Assembly: GCF_034190915.1 (NCBI RefSeq)
Contig: NW_026947489.1
Coordinates: forward strand, 59,520,001-59,584,000
Reading direction: 5' to 3'
DNA from: Cavia porcellus
Taxonomy: Eukaryota > Chordata > Mammalia > Rodentia > Caviidae
DNA length: 64,000 bases
How positions within the stretch are numbered: the first letter of the stretch is position 1; every line of letters starts with the position of its first letter. The translations under genes and the position numbers were made by a program. The notes beneath the pieces were generated by a model, which did not search any database, was not told the DNA's origin, and saw only the letters and a program-made list of their open reading frames with translations. Shown one piece after another: positions 11,524-24,909 of this stretch.

Positions 11524-12820
11524 CTAAGAATTCACTTGAAAGCTAAAATAGGGATGCTATTTTTAGTCTGGCTAGAGAATTGATTGTAAGGCCAGCATTT
11601 AAAGAGATTTATGACCTCGTTGCAAATGTATGTGTTGTGTATGTGTCACAAATAAGCATGAAGACAGATACAATCTGGCTTGTTAATGGGTGTCTGATTT
11701 CTTGATCGCAAACCTATTAATCCACCTATTAATATATAATGTTACCCTGGGTGTAAATTTAGCTTCCTGTCATTTATAATAACATTAGCAATGTGACATA
11801 TTGTCATCTGAGCAAGAGCACTGCTTTATGCCAAAGCCAAGAGCCTCAATAATGATTTTTTAAAGTGTAGTTAGGTGTGATTCGGTAGAGATACGCGTAC
11901 AGGAATAGAGAAGTCAAAGGATCAACAGACGCGACCTAATTTTTATGAAAAATTACTCTTGTCTCATTTGTCTTTTTTTGTCCAAAGGATCATTATAACC
12001 TAAGAGCTCAATACCATATTTCTCAAAATGCAAATTAAATCTGCCTCTGAAAATAGCCTCTCTTGGCTAAAAATACCAAAATTTAAAAAAACGTGTAGAT
12101 GACTTTTAGTTTAAAAAGACAAAAGAGTAAATGAAAAATACGCAGCATTTTTCTTCCCTTTTTTTTCTCTCTTTCTCATGTGGAACGGTATTAGTAGGTG
12201 TTTCTGAAAGTTATAGTTATTATTTTAAATCCATCACCCAACATTTGAGCACCTGGATCATGCAATCAGAGATACAGCATTGAGACTTAAGAGGTCTGGA
12301 GACGTGTATGGAGAATAAGTGTCACATGCTGTCATTGCAGAACTGGACAGTCTCCTGAGCAGTGGGGACATGCTGGGTGGCATCTTCAGGTACAGCCACC
12401 CATGGGGTCTCGTGGGTGTCTGCTACTCATGCTCGGAGACCCCACAGCCACGGTCTCTCCCAGCACAGCCCTGCACACTTACTAATCCCTGGCTTGGATC
12501 TTCTGTGGGAATTTTTTACATAAACTTGTAGTTTTAGGATAGTGGATTTATATATAGAAACATTGGGAAGGTGGTACAAACCTCCAGGTACCCACACCTG
12601 GTTCTTATGTTTTACCGTCTTACACGACTCTGGTGCATCAGGCATGATCAATGAACCAATATTGATGTGGCGCTACTGACTGAAGTGTGTATTTCTTTAG
12701 TTTGTTTGTATTTCTTTAGTTCTGATATAGCATTCTCCCCAGTGGCCACAGGACCCCACCCAGGCTGGTTTCAGTCTGATTTCTTCTCAGCCTCCTCTTG
12801 CTGTGACATCCCATTTACTA
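11524..12820. other. AT-rich intron stretch without recognised repeats
   Basis: No repeat family was recognised. An exact octamer ATGCAAAT (12028-12035) runs into TAAAT, a POU/homeobox-like context. The long AT-rich but non-repetitive run at 11.6-12.2 kb is a plausible place for conserved noncoding sequence, but conservation cannot be judged here. Confidence 0.4.
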
Positions 12821-12829
12821 TGGCTCACT

Positions 12830-14040
12830 AGGCTGGTTAACTTACTGCATGAAGGCAAGCTTGCATTCTGGGGATGCATTCCACCTGCCTCATCTGAACA
12901 ACTTTCTTTAGGTTGCCAAATTTGGTTTGTTAATAGTTTAAGGAGGTTTTGTTTTTCAAAAAATGCTGGTTCATGGTTTCATATCTTCTTTTTATATCAA
13001 ACTTATAGTGGCTTCATAGAATACTCTTCTGTATTTTGGAAGTTAGTGAAAGCTTTCCATTAATTCATGAAATTTTGGTGCACATATGTTTCAGAATGTT
13101 ATATGTTCCACATAGATTGAACCTGTCATCATGACAAAACATCTTTCTTTATCTCTGGTAACAATTTTCTACCTTAAAGATTATTTTGAGTGATAATATC
13201 CTACCAATCCAGCAAGCTTTTGGTTACTATTTTCATGTTACATCTTTCACTATGTTATTATTTTCAATGTACTTAAAATTTTTATGTAAATGTATCACTT
13301 ACAGATATGTATTGATGTATCTCATATTTTCCCATTCCTCCAACCATTCTTTAATCCATTTATATAAAGTTTTTTCAATAACATATAACTTATGGCTGTG
13401 ATTTTGCTATTGGTTACCTCTATGTCTTGTGTGATTAGATTTCTTGATTCTTCATCATTGCCTTGTTTTGTACCATTTAAAGTCCTTGGTAGTTTGTACT
13501 GTATTTTTAAAGTTATTTTTCTTAGTTGCTTAGTTGCTTAGTTGCTTCGATTGGCCATAAAGAACATCTCAGTTTATGGCAAGTGAATCCGATTACTACC
13601 ACCTTAATTTTAATGGTATTCAAAAGCTTTGTTCTTACATAAATCTATTCCTTCTCCTTTTTTCTATTATTGTCATACAATTTACTTCTTTATATATATA
13701 ATCTTGCATAGTTTTATAATTTTTCTGTAGGCATGTGACTTTTATGTCATATTGGAGAAAAATGTGTCACAAGCAAAAAGTGCATTTGCATGTCTTTCAT
13801 AAATATTTCTGTATTTATTGTCACAGGTGTGCCTTAGTTCCTCATGTGGATTTCAGTTACCATCTAGTGACCTTTTACTCTCAGACTGAAGGGTCCCCTT
13901 TATTATTTCTAAGAGAGCAGATCTTCTAACCATGAACTCAATTTTTATCTGACAATATCTTAATTTTGTGAAGGACAATCTGGCTGGATACATATTCTAG
14001 GTTGGTAATCTTTTTTCTCTCAGCTTTTGAATATGTGTTT
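12830..14040 (-). mobile_element. Ancient L1 (antisense), left part
   Basis: The text resembles the reverse complement of older mammalian L1. TTTTGAGTGATAATATCCTA and TGGTTACTATTTTCATGTTA lie in the 5' ORF2 part. TTTTGTGAAGGACAATCTGG then TTTTCTCTCAGCTTTTGAAT lie toward the ORF1 part. No open frame of note survives. It continues at 14387 after an inserted LTR. Confidence 0.6.
13522..13545. repeat. 8-bp tandem repeat (TTAGTTGC)3
   Basis: Three perfect head-to-tail copies of TTAGTTGC sit inside the old L1, a small local slippage event. Confidence 0.85.
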
Positions 14041-14386
14041 TAGTTACTTTTTAACCCATCGCTGAGACAAAATACCTGGTGCCCAATGTTGGGAAAGGAA
14101 AGGTTTATTTCTTACAGTTTTTGGAGGTTTCAGTCCATACTCAGTTGGCTCCAAGGCAGGGTGGCATGGTGGGGCCACAATTCATGGCGGCTGCAAACAG
14201 CAAGGCAGAAATTGGCAAGAGACACACCTTCTTCCTGCCATTACATTGTGTGCTGGCTCCACCCCTATGTGGGTGTAGCACTGACACCCCCAATCCAAGT
14301 GCTAGACAATGAACCAATCACAAATGCACAATGCAAACACATGAGGCCCGGGGTCCACCGACATAAACCATGATGCTATGTTGTTA
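14041..14386 (-). mobile_element. MaLR-type LTR inserted into the ancient L1
   Basis: It starts with TAGTTACTTTTTAACCCATC and GAGACAAAATACCTGGTGCC, followed by GAGGTTTCAGTCCATACTCA and GTTGGCTCCAAGGCAGGGTG, which is the reverse of the 8.1-8.4 kb LTR. The L1 text on its left (..CAGCTTTTGAATATGTG) resumes on its right (TCCATGGTTTCTGATGAG..), so the LTR is the younger element. Confidence 0.72.
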
Positions 14387-15620
14387 TCAGCTCCATGGTT
14401 TCTGATGAGAATCAATTGCTGATCTTTTTGAGGGTCACGTTTACATGATGAACTACACTTTCTCATGACTTTCAAGATTTTCTCCTTGTCTTTTCATTTG
14501 AACAGTTTGATTGTAGTGAATTTAGATTTGGATCTCTTTAGCTTATTGTACGTGGAAACTTGTGAGCATCTTCACTGTATAGATTCATATTGTTTGGTTA
14601 AATACTGTGTGTGCCATTTTCTGGTCTTTCACCTCTGAGAGTCCCATTCGTTGCTGACTGAACTAAGTGCCAGAGATGTCTGAAACTCTTACCATCCTTC
14701 TTCATTCTTTTACCTTTTTTCCTCAGACTAAATGTCTTAATTTAGCATCAAATTCATTGCTTCTTTCTTCTATCAGGTCAAATACTATTTCCATTTCAGT
14801 AGAATTTCCATTTCAGTATTTTTCAACTCCAGAATTTGTGTCTGATTCTTTTCTTGTGTCTGATGATTTCTGCCCTTTAATTGATTTTCTGTATGTGATG
14901 AGAAACAGTTTTCATACTCATTTGAATATATTCGCAACTACTAAATTAACAGCTTTATTCTAATATGTCCAATGTCTAATCTTCTTCAGGAGTCACCTTA
15001 TTATTAAAAACTTTACACGGCCATATACTAATCCTTTTTTTCTATGCTTGCACCATACTTTTCTTCTTTGTACATGTTAGACTTTTTGTGAAATACTGAA
15101 TATTTTAAATAATACAAGGTACTAATTCTGGAAATAAAATTTCCTTCCTACATAAGTCTTGCTTCATCATTTGTTAACTGTTGTTCTGATTATTTAACGA
15201 TTTTCCTGAGCTAATTTATTGAAGTTTGTGTTCTCCTCGTGCCTGGTCACTAAAGCTCTGCTTTGTAGGTTAATGTTCAGGTAATGATTGGCAGAGGCCC
15301 TCAGATACCTAGAACCCATGAACCTCTCGCCAGCAAGTACTATGCAAGTCCTACCCATGCCAGAGTAGCCAGATGGGAGCGCCCCTTCCCTGTTCGCTTG
15401 GAGCTCTCCTGTCGGACAGCGGTGAAGGGTTACACCTTCTTGTACCTTTCCTGAGTTACAGCCCTGTGCATGAAAATGACTGTAGGTAGATCCACAGCCG
15501 CATGTTCAAGCTCCTCAGAGGCTCCGTGCATATATCATTCCCTGTGTTTCCCTTTCAGGGACATTTGACATCTTGTTGCTTCAGCTGTTACCACGACCTC
15601 AGACAGCTGTTCAACAACTG
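14387..15620 (-). mobile_element. Ancient L1 (antisense), right part
   Basis: CTCCATGGTTTCTGATGAGA, GACTTTCAAGATTTTCTCCT and TTTCAACTCCAGAATTTGTG continue the antisense L1 toward ORF1 and its 5' side. Identity is clear to about 14.95 kb. From there to 15.6 kb it is only plausible as a 5' region. Confidence 0.55.
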
Positions 15621-18100
15621 TTAATGGCTTTTCAACAAGACTACCTGGAGCCGGGGAGCTGGGGCTGAGGCATTTAGAAGGCCAAGGCTCACTCCTGTTA
15701 AGGAGAGCAAGTGACTTTTCTTGAGCAAATCCTGCTCAGTGTGTTGAAAACTATGCGTTAGTTGCCAAAGTTTGTAAAACATGATCTTCTCGAATTTTCG
15801 CATCTCATTTCTTTGGTGGACAGCAGATTTTTGCTGGTTCCTTACTCTACCAGTTTGGACGTGGTTGCTTCCTCTGTAAGGTTTTATCTGCATTTCTTTT
15901 CTTTTCTGTGTTCAGAATGGCTTGTTTCTCAACTCTAACACATGTGATATTGGATGACACGCAAAAGTATACAAGTATTATTGCCTGTCAATACTTTCAT
16001 GAGTTTTCAGAGGAGAATTTTAAACTATTTACAAATTTCTCCTCTATTCATAGCAGTGTGCTTTTAGGGGTAAATGTTGCATGCGTAGAAACCCGAACTT
16101 GTGACCATTTCCGGTTTTTGCAGTCTGTTTTATAATAGTACAATTATCTGAGAAAGAACCGCATTAGCACATTCACTCTGCAGTGTTAAGTGTCTGGTGC
16201 CTTGAGAAAGCACTGCCTCCAGATAATGAAATACGCGTTGTCTTGTTTTGTTTATTTAATGATCGAATTAATGTGATAGTCGGCAGTAATGTGATGGAGG
16301 CAGTAAATTCCTCCAAAATAACCCATTTAAAAGCAGTTTTTTCAGTCTTTTCTGTATAGAATGTGGAAAGTATACGAAGCTAATACCTGCAAGAGAAAAA
16401 TATGATTTTTTTCCTTTTTCACTGAAATCGAGGTCTGTATTTAGGAAAGCATAAGGCAGCCCCTACCCAGGTTATCCCAGGAAGCTGAGCAGGATAACCA
16501 GGAGCTGAGTATCTCCTTCTGTCTCCAGTGAGGAGGCCAGGATGTAAGCCTGCCTGGTTTTTTGCTATTGTTATAAATTAGCAGGAAGAAAGGGAAGAGT
16601 TTCCCTAGAAAGTCCTCTGAAAGCGCACAAATTCCAGACCTTATTTTTGAATCCTAGATCGGCCTAATTAATTTTATATTGTTATATAAAAAACAATTAT
16701 GACAGTTCCTCTTCAGAATATTCCCCTTTACTTCAAACATTCTTGTCTCATCATTCTAGCCATTTTCTAAAGTGTTTCTGAAGTCTTGTTTTGTGAGAGT
16801 TTTTAGGAGATGTGATTAAAAAGTATGGTGAATCCTAGTGCTGAACGCCATCCAGCAGAAAGACAGGCTCATTAAAACATGACACTGTGTCCTCCTCCAC
16901 CTTATTCCCGGGATCTGGCAGGGTGGCTTTTGCCTTTTCCCCACAGTCAATAGGACCATGAAAGGTAAACATTTTGAATCAACTCAGGACATTAAGGCAG
17001 CCATGACAGCACAATGAAACACTCTTGAAAGAGGACTTCCAGAAGAGCTTCAGAAAGTGGCAAAAATGATGCGATACGTGTGGTTGAAGCGGGAGGAATA
17101 TTTGGGGGAGGGTTAATGGTAATATATGTTTTTCTCTGATGACCTTTTAAATTCAAACATTCACTGTGCCTTTCAATCCTATCTTATAAACGCTGTGTAA
17201 TGAGAAACACATTAAATGATGGAAGATTCTTGGTACTTAGGGAATAACAGCAAAATTTTTTAAAAAACAATCTTGGTGCAACAAGAGAATGTTTATAAAG
17301 GATATTCAAATAAAGAGGTTCAAGAAAGCGTAAAATCAGCCTCAATGTAAAATGAAGAGAAGGGTCATCTTTGAAGCCTTTGTGGAGGCAACTTTAAAGT
17401 GAGATCTTAAAGGCATTTATGTGGGTAAGTCAGAAAGGGGCTTTCAGTGTCCTAAGGCGCTGAGGTGGGCATCAGTCACCCCCAGGAGCAGAGAAGCCGG
17501 GCTGCAAGGGTGGGCCAGCAACCAGGCTGCATCTGAAGGGTGTAATCATTAAAAAGCTCTTTATAATATCAAACTAAAATTTATCTCTAGACTTTTTTAT
17601 TCTTGCATCCAGTTATTTCTGTCTACTTAGACTTAGAACACATGTAATATTGTTTGTGCTGGCTTTTCAGGTCTTGGGGGAAGTAGTTAATATGTCTCTT
17701 TTTCTTGTTACATTCATGGCAGGACCAAAATCAGTCTGCACACACCTCTTTAGCAAATCTACACCACTGTCCGTGAGTTCTCAGCAGGCAAAAGACACAC
17801 GGTGCTGGCACTGGTGATATTTTGTTTAGTAACCAAGTCCTAGATTCCTAATTTGCATCATTGGATTTGCCAGGGAAATTATAGAACCGTCATAAATAAC
17901 CCACAGTGCAAATGGAGAGGAAGCTGAAGACTGGGAGAAGGGAATCACTGTACTAATTGTCAAAAAAGGCATAATTTGCAGGAATACACTTATAATTGAC
18001 AAAATTTTAAAACAATAACAAATGTGTACATTCCAGAAAGCATGTTACATCCTGAAGGAACTTGATTGTTGACCGCATGAAAAGTCCATTTCTCTAACTT
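15620..18100. other. Intron stretch without recognised repeats
   Basis: Moderately AT-rich unique sequence. Nothing recognised as gene, SINE or LTR. Small open frames here look like chance. Confidence 0.4.
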
Positions 18101-18104
18101 TTTT

Positions 18105-18285
18105 TGGGACTCAAGATTGAACCCAGCGCCTTGACCCTGAACTACATCCCCAGCCCTTATTTTTTTATTTTGAGATATGGTCTCACTAAGTTGCAAAGTT
18201 ACACAGGTTGAGCTCAAAGTTGTAATCCTCCTGCCTTAGCCTTCCAGAGTGCTGCGATTACAGAGCCATCCACCAGGCCTGCATT
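18105..18285 (-). repeat. B1-ID composite SINE
   Basis: Antisense ID (CAAGATTGAACCCAGCGCCT, CTACATCCCCAGCCC), a T-rich joint, then antisense B1 (GATATGGTCTCACTAAGTTG, TCCTCCTGCCTTAGCCTTCC). The organisation is complete and diverged. Confidence 0.78.
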
Positions 18286-20719
18286 TTCCTGATTTTTTAT
18301 ACTCTCTTGCCAAAAGATTAATGACTTTTATATTTTAATATGAAATTTATTTATTCAAGTATTTTCTGGTAGTATATTTTTAAAACTATAAATGGTCTCA
18401 ATAAAATTGTTAAAATGTTTAAATTATTAATGAAACATGGCTTCTAGATATAAGTCAAGCTGACCTTTCTCATAAACATTTCCTGATTCTTTATGAAAAT
18501 CAGACCCACTTTGGGAAAATCAGTCCACTAACAATTGAGAAAGATTAGAAACCACTGAAGTCACTGACAAAAGGCTGTGTTTTCTCCCAAATCCATGGCA
18601 CTCAATTCATAAGCATCCTGCATTTTTCTCCTAATTTTTGTAGATGTTCAGACATAAGAGTGTTAACTTTGATCACTCAGGTAATGAGAAAAGTCTAAAA
18701 CCTATGTGCAAGTTTTCTTCTAGCAGCCAAGTGAGCCCCGCATTGCCTTCCCAGGTAGCTCTGTCTGTGAAGTGGTTTCCTCTGTTCCTGGTGAGCCGGT
18801 GCCCGCCTCCTCCCCGGGTATGGTTACACAAAGTGCTTCACAGCATGCTGTGGTACCGCTCTTCACATCGGTGGCACTATAACACAGCAGCTTTCTTCTT
18901 TCTGCTTGGTGGCTCCATGTATAATGACACAGCTCTCCTTGCTCTTGAGTGAAAGCGATATCGTGAGTTAAGAGCAGCGATTGGATCCTCTGAAATCACT
19001 GGATGATTTGCTCTTGTGGAAGAAGAAGGTGGTGGAGAAGGTGATGAAGGGGCTGAGCAGCATCAGACCCTCGGTGGCTGTCTGTCTGTCCCACAAATGA
19101 CCTCTCAAGTCACACATCTCAAAAGAGAAATCATGTGTTACAAAGAAGGGGGTAAAATCTTCTTCCCTGGCAATGACAAACTCTTACTGACATCTCAGAT
19201 TTCTCGGTGTTACTTTTGCTTTTCTTTGGCAATATTCACTACCTCTGTGTTGCAGTGTTCTCTGGCACGAGCTCTCCCTTCAAGGGAGAATGGTGCCTGG
19301 GGCAGGGTCCTGGCAAAAGCAAAGTGATCTCAGGGCTGCGGACTCTGGGGCAGGTGTTGGAGGAGCCCACAGAAGCTATTTCCTTGGTGATCCAACTTGC
19401 AATTATGGTGGGTTGAACTAAAAGGGAGACCCAAGCATGTCCCACATCTAACAGTCACTGGAGTCTAGGGAAGGTGTGTCCAGCCATCCCACTGGGGACA
19501 GGAGATCCGGGGAACCTCCTGCACAGGCGCAAGGTGAGTGGCTGGCCAGGTAGTGATTCTGACAACAGTTAGTGAGGAATGGAACTGGGAGAGCAAACCT
19601 GGAGCAGAGTTATGCAGGTCCACACGCTCGCTGTGCAGAAGTCAGATGTTTCAGCATCGTTGAAGTTGGAGTGCACACACTGGGGTGAGAGTTACTAACA
19701 CCGAATAGGTAAGGTATGATGATATTGTTTGGAGGAGGAAATTTCACCGTGTAATTCTGTGGGCTGTAGGAGAGAAGTGGTTTGCCTTTAAACTACACCC
19801 ATGTGGCCACTGACCAACCTGTTTCAGCACGCAAAGGTGCAGGTGTGCGTTCCGCAGTCCTATGTAAGGAAGCAAGCGCAAAAGCAAATGGAAGGAAAGG
19901 GAGCCAAAAGAACTCGAGCACTTAAACTATGTGCTAATAGAGTAAACAGCTCTTCTGCTACAAGAATTTACTCAGAGGTTCTGCCATTCAGAGAGCCAGT
20001 GCCAATGTGCCAGGCAGCTGACAGGACAGGACCATTCCTGCCCCAGGACCACTGCTGCCCCTAACGGAGGAATGCACCATGCCAGCCAGTGCAGTGTCTC
20101 TTACTGCAGGAGACCTGAAATGCCTTGCATTGATTTTCTGGATGGCTACAATAATAGCACCCCCAGATCACCGGAGCCCATTGTGTGTTTGTTATACTAC
20201 AATCGATTTGCTCTTTTTTTGAAAGCTGAGTTGTTGTTGCTGAATTAGAAGGTTGTTCAGTGGCTGGCATGGAGTGTGACTGTTAGAGTCACAGAGCTGC
20301 CGGTTCAACTGGAGTCACGCGCTTGTTTCACACACACCTAAGTGAGTGTTGGGCCTGGAAGTTTGGGTAAAACTGAGCATGTGCTCCAGCCACCACCCCT
20401 ACTTCTCCCTGAGCAGCATCCAAACCAGACCATGCTTGGACAGCAATGCTTGTTCCACGTCTAGGTGACAGCACTGCCACATGGCCTAGCACAGATGACA
20501 GTTTTCACACCCTGACTAGGAACACATGAAGAGAAAGACTGCTGCAGTGCTTGGGCCTCAGGTCCTGCAGGGAAGGCATACTGCAAAGTCCTTGGAGTTC
20601 CATGTTCCAAGCACTGGGTGCTATCCCCATTGTCCTCTGTGGACCAGTGCAGCAGTCCTTAACACATGACACTGAGCAGCAGTGAAAGTTCACATTGTCC
20701 TCATGTCATGTAGAATAGA

Positions 20720-20830
20720 CATTGTTTAGAGCTGTGCTTTCAGATGGGAAGATCAAGGCATACAAAAGACAAGGAACCTATCTGCACTTGCACAGGGAAT
20801 GCTAGAAAAGGTGGAAATGTTCTCAAACTT
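20720..20830 (+). repeat. Possible MIR fragment
   Basis: CAGATGGGAAGATCAAGGCA followed by a TTGCACAGGG-type stretch resembles the ancient MIR core (a gatgaggaaactgaggca ... cacac pattern). Strongly diverged. Confidence 0.3.
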
Positions 20831-21342
20831 CTGGTAAGGGTCCACACCAGACAGGCATTCTCTCTTGCCTACCAAATAATGGTGCGGACTCCCCTGTTTG
20901 CAATGACTATGACACTGTGTGAAGTCTTGTGTGACAGGTACACAAGCCATCGAGAGCTAGAGCCAGGGCTGACCTTGTAGTGCCTTTTGGAAGGCCATTC
21001 CTAGCTTCTGGTTGCCTGGACATTAATAATCCAGCAGAGCTCCCTGGGTCAGAATACCTCTGGCGACCTTTCAGCCCTCCGAGAGCTGCAGCTGAGTAGA
21101 TGGGAGCTTAGTGGTGATCCTAACACAGCACCAGCACAAGTAAATTCAGACTCAGACTCTGACTGAAGCAGACAAATGCATACAGCTGTGCACCCTGGTG
21201 GAGCTCGGCCTTTGCCATCCTGTGTGTGAGACACAGATCAGTCCCCTCTGCAGGACCCTGCACACTGACCCCTACACAGTTCAGAGCTTTGAGGCCAGAG
21301 ACAAATCAGCAAGCACTCTATATTGATACAAAATATTCTAGC

Positions 21343-21421
21343 ACTCCTCCTCTTCTTCTTCTTCTTCTTCTTTCTCTTCCTCCTCCTTCCCTCTTCTCCC
21401 CCTCCTTTTCTTCTTTCTCCG
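21343..21421. repeat. Pyrimidine tract with (TTC)n core
   Basis: About 79 bp of nearly pure C/T, including about eight TTC units in its first half. It is a simple-sequence tract that could form triplex DNA. Confidence 0.85.
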
Positions 21422-21534
21422 TTTACCATACCCCAAGATGGCTAATCTCAGTGAACCGGCTTAGTAACCGTTTCAGAAAATTAAGCTATTTTCTTATGAA
21501 AATGAAAGGCTGAAAAACCCGGGATCCTGTTTTA

Positions 21535-21597
21535 ATAAACACTGGCAAGGACAGGATTACAACCCAATTCCCCTGACTCTGAAGCCAGAAATTAGAG
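21535..21597 (+). repeat. Possible MIR fragment
   Basis: GGACAGGATTACAACCCAAT then CCCCTGACTCTGAAGCCAGA resembles the conserved 3' part of MIR (gatttgaacccaggtctg.. tgactccaaagcc). Only about 60 bp are recognisable. Confidence 0.4.
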
Positions 21598-23969
21598 TCT
21601 GGGTAGGATCATATCTCTTTATTAGGATTCACTCAACTCTGAGCAACAGAAGAATAAAAATAGTGCCAGTGTAAGCCAGATAGAAATTGGCCTGTCACAG
21701 TTCTTTCTCTCTCACATAAAAGCCAGGAGGTGGGATCTGCGTTCTGTCAGTTTTCCTTTTATGGTCCTTGTCTAAGATCACCTAAAGTTCCAGGGTGGTG
21801 GTTCTGGTTCCACCTATCACAACAGCATTCCTGCTAGCATATGAAAAAGGAAGAGGAAAATTCATCCTCTGCCCTTTTAAGGACACCGTGTAGAAGTTTT
21901 ACTGCACAGGAGTAGCACAGTCAGTCTATAAAATGCAAGCCAAATTTCCTGGTGTGCTCTGCACACACCGATTCCAACAATCACCTCCTAGCCCTGGTAC
22001 TTTTTGCCAGTTTCTCTGAATGAAATGCTCTGCCAAGTCTCTTCTGCAGCACTCCCATCCTTAGGCTTTGCTGGAAGATGGTATGTCTTACTGGAAGCAT
22101 AGGTAGAGGACAGAAACGTGGTCATTTAAAGTAGACCTCTAGGTACATTTATTTGCCAATTAGTTCCATGATCATTATTTAGGGTGAACACATTTGGGTT
22201 CACTCTTCAGAACTGCAAAAAGCAGAACAATAAACTGAGGAGGTTTTTTTCCTGCAACCGTCTACTATCTTCAAAAGAGGAAACTGAAAACTGGGCTACT
22301 GAAAAGGAGTAATTTCTATATTTGTAGGACAAAATAGTGTCTGTCACAGACACCCTGGGGATCAGTGTGTCCAGAGTTTAGAATCAGCTGTGCCTCAATA
22401 GCTAAGCTAAGGTGGCAGCCCTCAGGCAATGCAAGGGGGCCTTTTGGAAATGTAGCTACTGATTTACTAGTAAAATGACATTGGACCATGTTTCATGGAC
22501 TCTTTCATGCATCATAACTTTTGAAGAACAACTGATTAGGATCCCATGTGGTATTATGTACACCCTCATGAGTATCTATAAATTGGTTAATTTTGAAACA
22601 AACCAGTAACCCAAATCACTTTCTGAGTAATTTCATGGTTTTTTCATGGTTCCTCTGTGAAATTCTACCCATTTCTGACCATACTATATTTTAATTAGGA
22701 GAGAATTTTTAGGGATACAATTCATGAGACTTAATATAAGATAAACATGTTAAGATTTTCTTTAGTTTATGAATTAATGAGCTCAGGAGAAGTAAGAATT
22801 AAGTACACATATGGGCAATTAGTGTAGCGAAATCAATTTGCCATGGACCCGGCCTTTTAAATTGGGCTGGGCAGGGCGCGTAAGCATCATCTACACTGTT
22901 TTCAGTTTCTTACCGGATACAGCCCTGCAGAGCCAGAGACCTGGACAGGAACACACACAGACACCACCAAGACCCCAAGAATCATGCTAGAAGATTCGGC
23001 ATCCTGTGCTTAGGAGACGGACAATGATCTGTTTCCACAGACTTCAAAGTCTCTCAGATCTTTTGATACCTTTCATAACACTTGTTATTGAATCGAAGTG
23101 AGATTTATTGAAAAATAGAGCCATTCTCCTGTAATCGTTTTATCAATCCTGCAGGGAATCTTAGATTTTTATGAAAAGGAATCATAAATATTCTTGAAAA
23201 TGTGTTACCAACAAAGTGCTTTTGCTTTGTTACTAGGAAAGGGCTCTGGTAACACACACTTTTAAGAATACAGTATTCATTCTTTGGATAAATGTTTGAG
23301 AACATTTATTCTTCACCAGTGTTTTATTTTTTTTCGCCCATTTAGACATCTGAAAGCCTGTTCGCATCTACATTTCCTTTGTGGCAGGTTCAGATGAAAA
23401 ATAATCTCAAAAGCAAATCATAGTTCCAGATGTATCTTTTTTCTCCTACCCTATACATGTGAGGTATCTGATTCCTCATGTTACAAGGAACTGCTTTGCA
23501 AGAAATCCCGTCACTCTCTGTCTAAAAGTGATCACAATTCTGTTGAGGTTCAGAAAAATCATTGTTCATGAGAAGGATGGAAACTTAAAAGCTTTTAAAA
23601 GTTCCTCGGCAGTGCATTCATCTCAAACAACCTAAGGCAGTCTCAGGTCTTGTGATGAGGATGAAGTGAAATTTACAAGCACTGATATCATCTTGGAAAG
23701 GTAGATACTTCCAAGCAGAAAACAGGAGGAGCTAGAGGGCACCGCTGTACGGTTACCCAAGGTGGAGCAGTCGACTCTGCCATCTGACACTGTGACCTGA
23801 AGTCCACCGGTCACACGAGTCACGTGTGGCCCCACTGGCCCAATTCTGTGCTTAGGGTCGTGTGGGTTGGACCTCCTGGAGTCCTGCTGCTCCACCTGGG
23901 CTCCGTGCATTCCATGCCCAGAAATTAAGAACTCTAACTAGAAAAGCTTGCTGCTTTTTTCTTTCTTTA

Positions 23970-24150
23970 AACAGAGCTGGGGATTGAACCCAGAGCCTTC
24001 GCACTGAGCCATATCCCCTCCCGTTTTTTAGATTTTACCTTGAGGCAGGCTCTCCCTGAGTTGCTAGTTGCCTAGACTGGATTCAAATGCATGAGTCTTA
24101 TGTCAGCTCCCAGAGCTGGGATAACAGACACGCATCAGCGCAGCCAGCTA
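23970..24150 (-). repeat. B1-ID composite SINE
   Basis: GGGGATTGAACCCAGAGCCT and TGAGCCATATCCCCTCCC form the antisense ID part. GAGGCAGGCTCTCCCTGAGT and CCCAGAGCTGGGATAACAGA form the antisense B1 part. Confidence 0.78.
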
Positions 24151-24909
24151 AGGTTACTGCTTTGACACACTGAGCACTGCATCTGCCGAGCCAGCCCTGC
24201 CTCCTCCAACAAGTTTTGTCTTGTAAACCACCAAGAAAACACACACACAAATTATTTTTTTTAATTTTTTGCAGCGTCTTCTCCTTGGTGCCTAACCATG
24301 CTACAAACTGTAGCCCTGCCCCAGGGCCCATAGGTGTCCTAGAAATCCCTGCACCTCATCCCCACAGGCACAGTCCATCCACCTTAGGGTCTCTGCTGCC
24401 TGTTAGGTTTCATTAGCAGTGGTTTCCTGTGCCTCTGCTCCACTTCCTGACACATAGCACCCTTCCTGCAATGGTCCTTCCAGATTCTGCCTCACCCAAA
24501 GCCCTTTCCAGCTGTCCTCAGGGGGTTCCATCCTCCCCACCCTGGGGAGAAGCTCTAGAGGATCTAAGTGGTCACCCTCCTAGACCACGTCTGTGCACAG
24601 AGCTCTTCTGTCCTCCCTGCCCTGTCACATGCTCTTGGATATCAGGGTCACTTTATTTATTCCTTTCTTTTTAACAAAAAATGTACAGAAAAATAGAAAG
24701 GGCAGTACAACGAACCCCTGTTTACCAGCCTGGTGAATATCATGCATGTTATCTGTGCCAGGGGATTTCAATGCCTTGATCACTGTGCTTCCTCTTTGTT
24801 TTTTTGCTAAACATATTTAAATATAAATCATATGATTTTCTTTCATCTCTGAATAGTAAATCATACATTTCTAAAGTATGTTCTCCCATACCCTATAAGA
24901 ATATTATTC

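Larger units (their letters stand above)
18290..23965. other. Intron stretch, mostly unique
   Basis: Holds two MIR-like fragments (about 20.72 and 21.53 kb) and a pyrimidine tract (21.34 kb), annotated separately. The remainder gave no recognised family. The 18.64-19.05 kb part may be an old unidentified DNA transposon, but I cannot support that. Confidence 0.4.
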
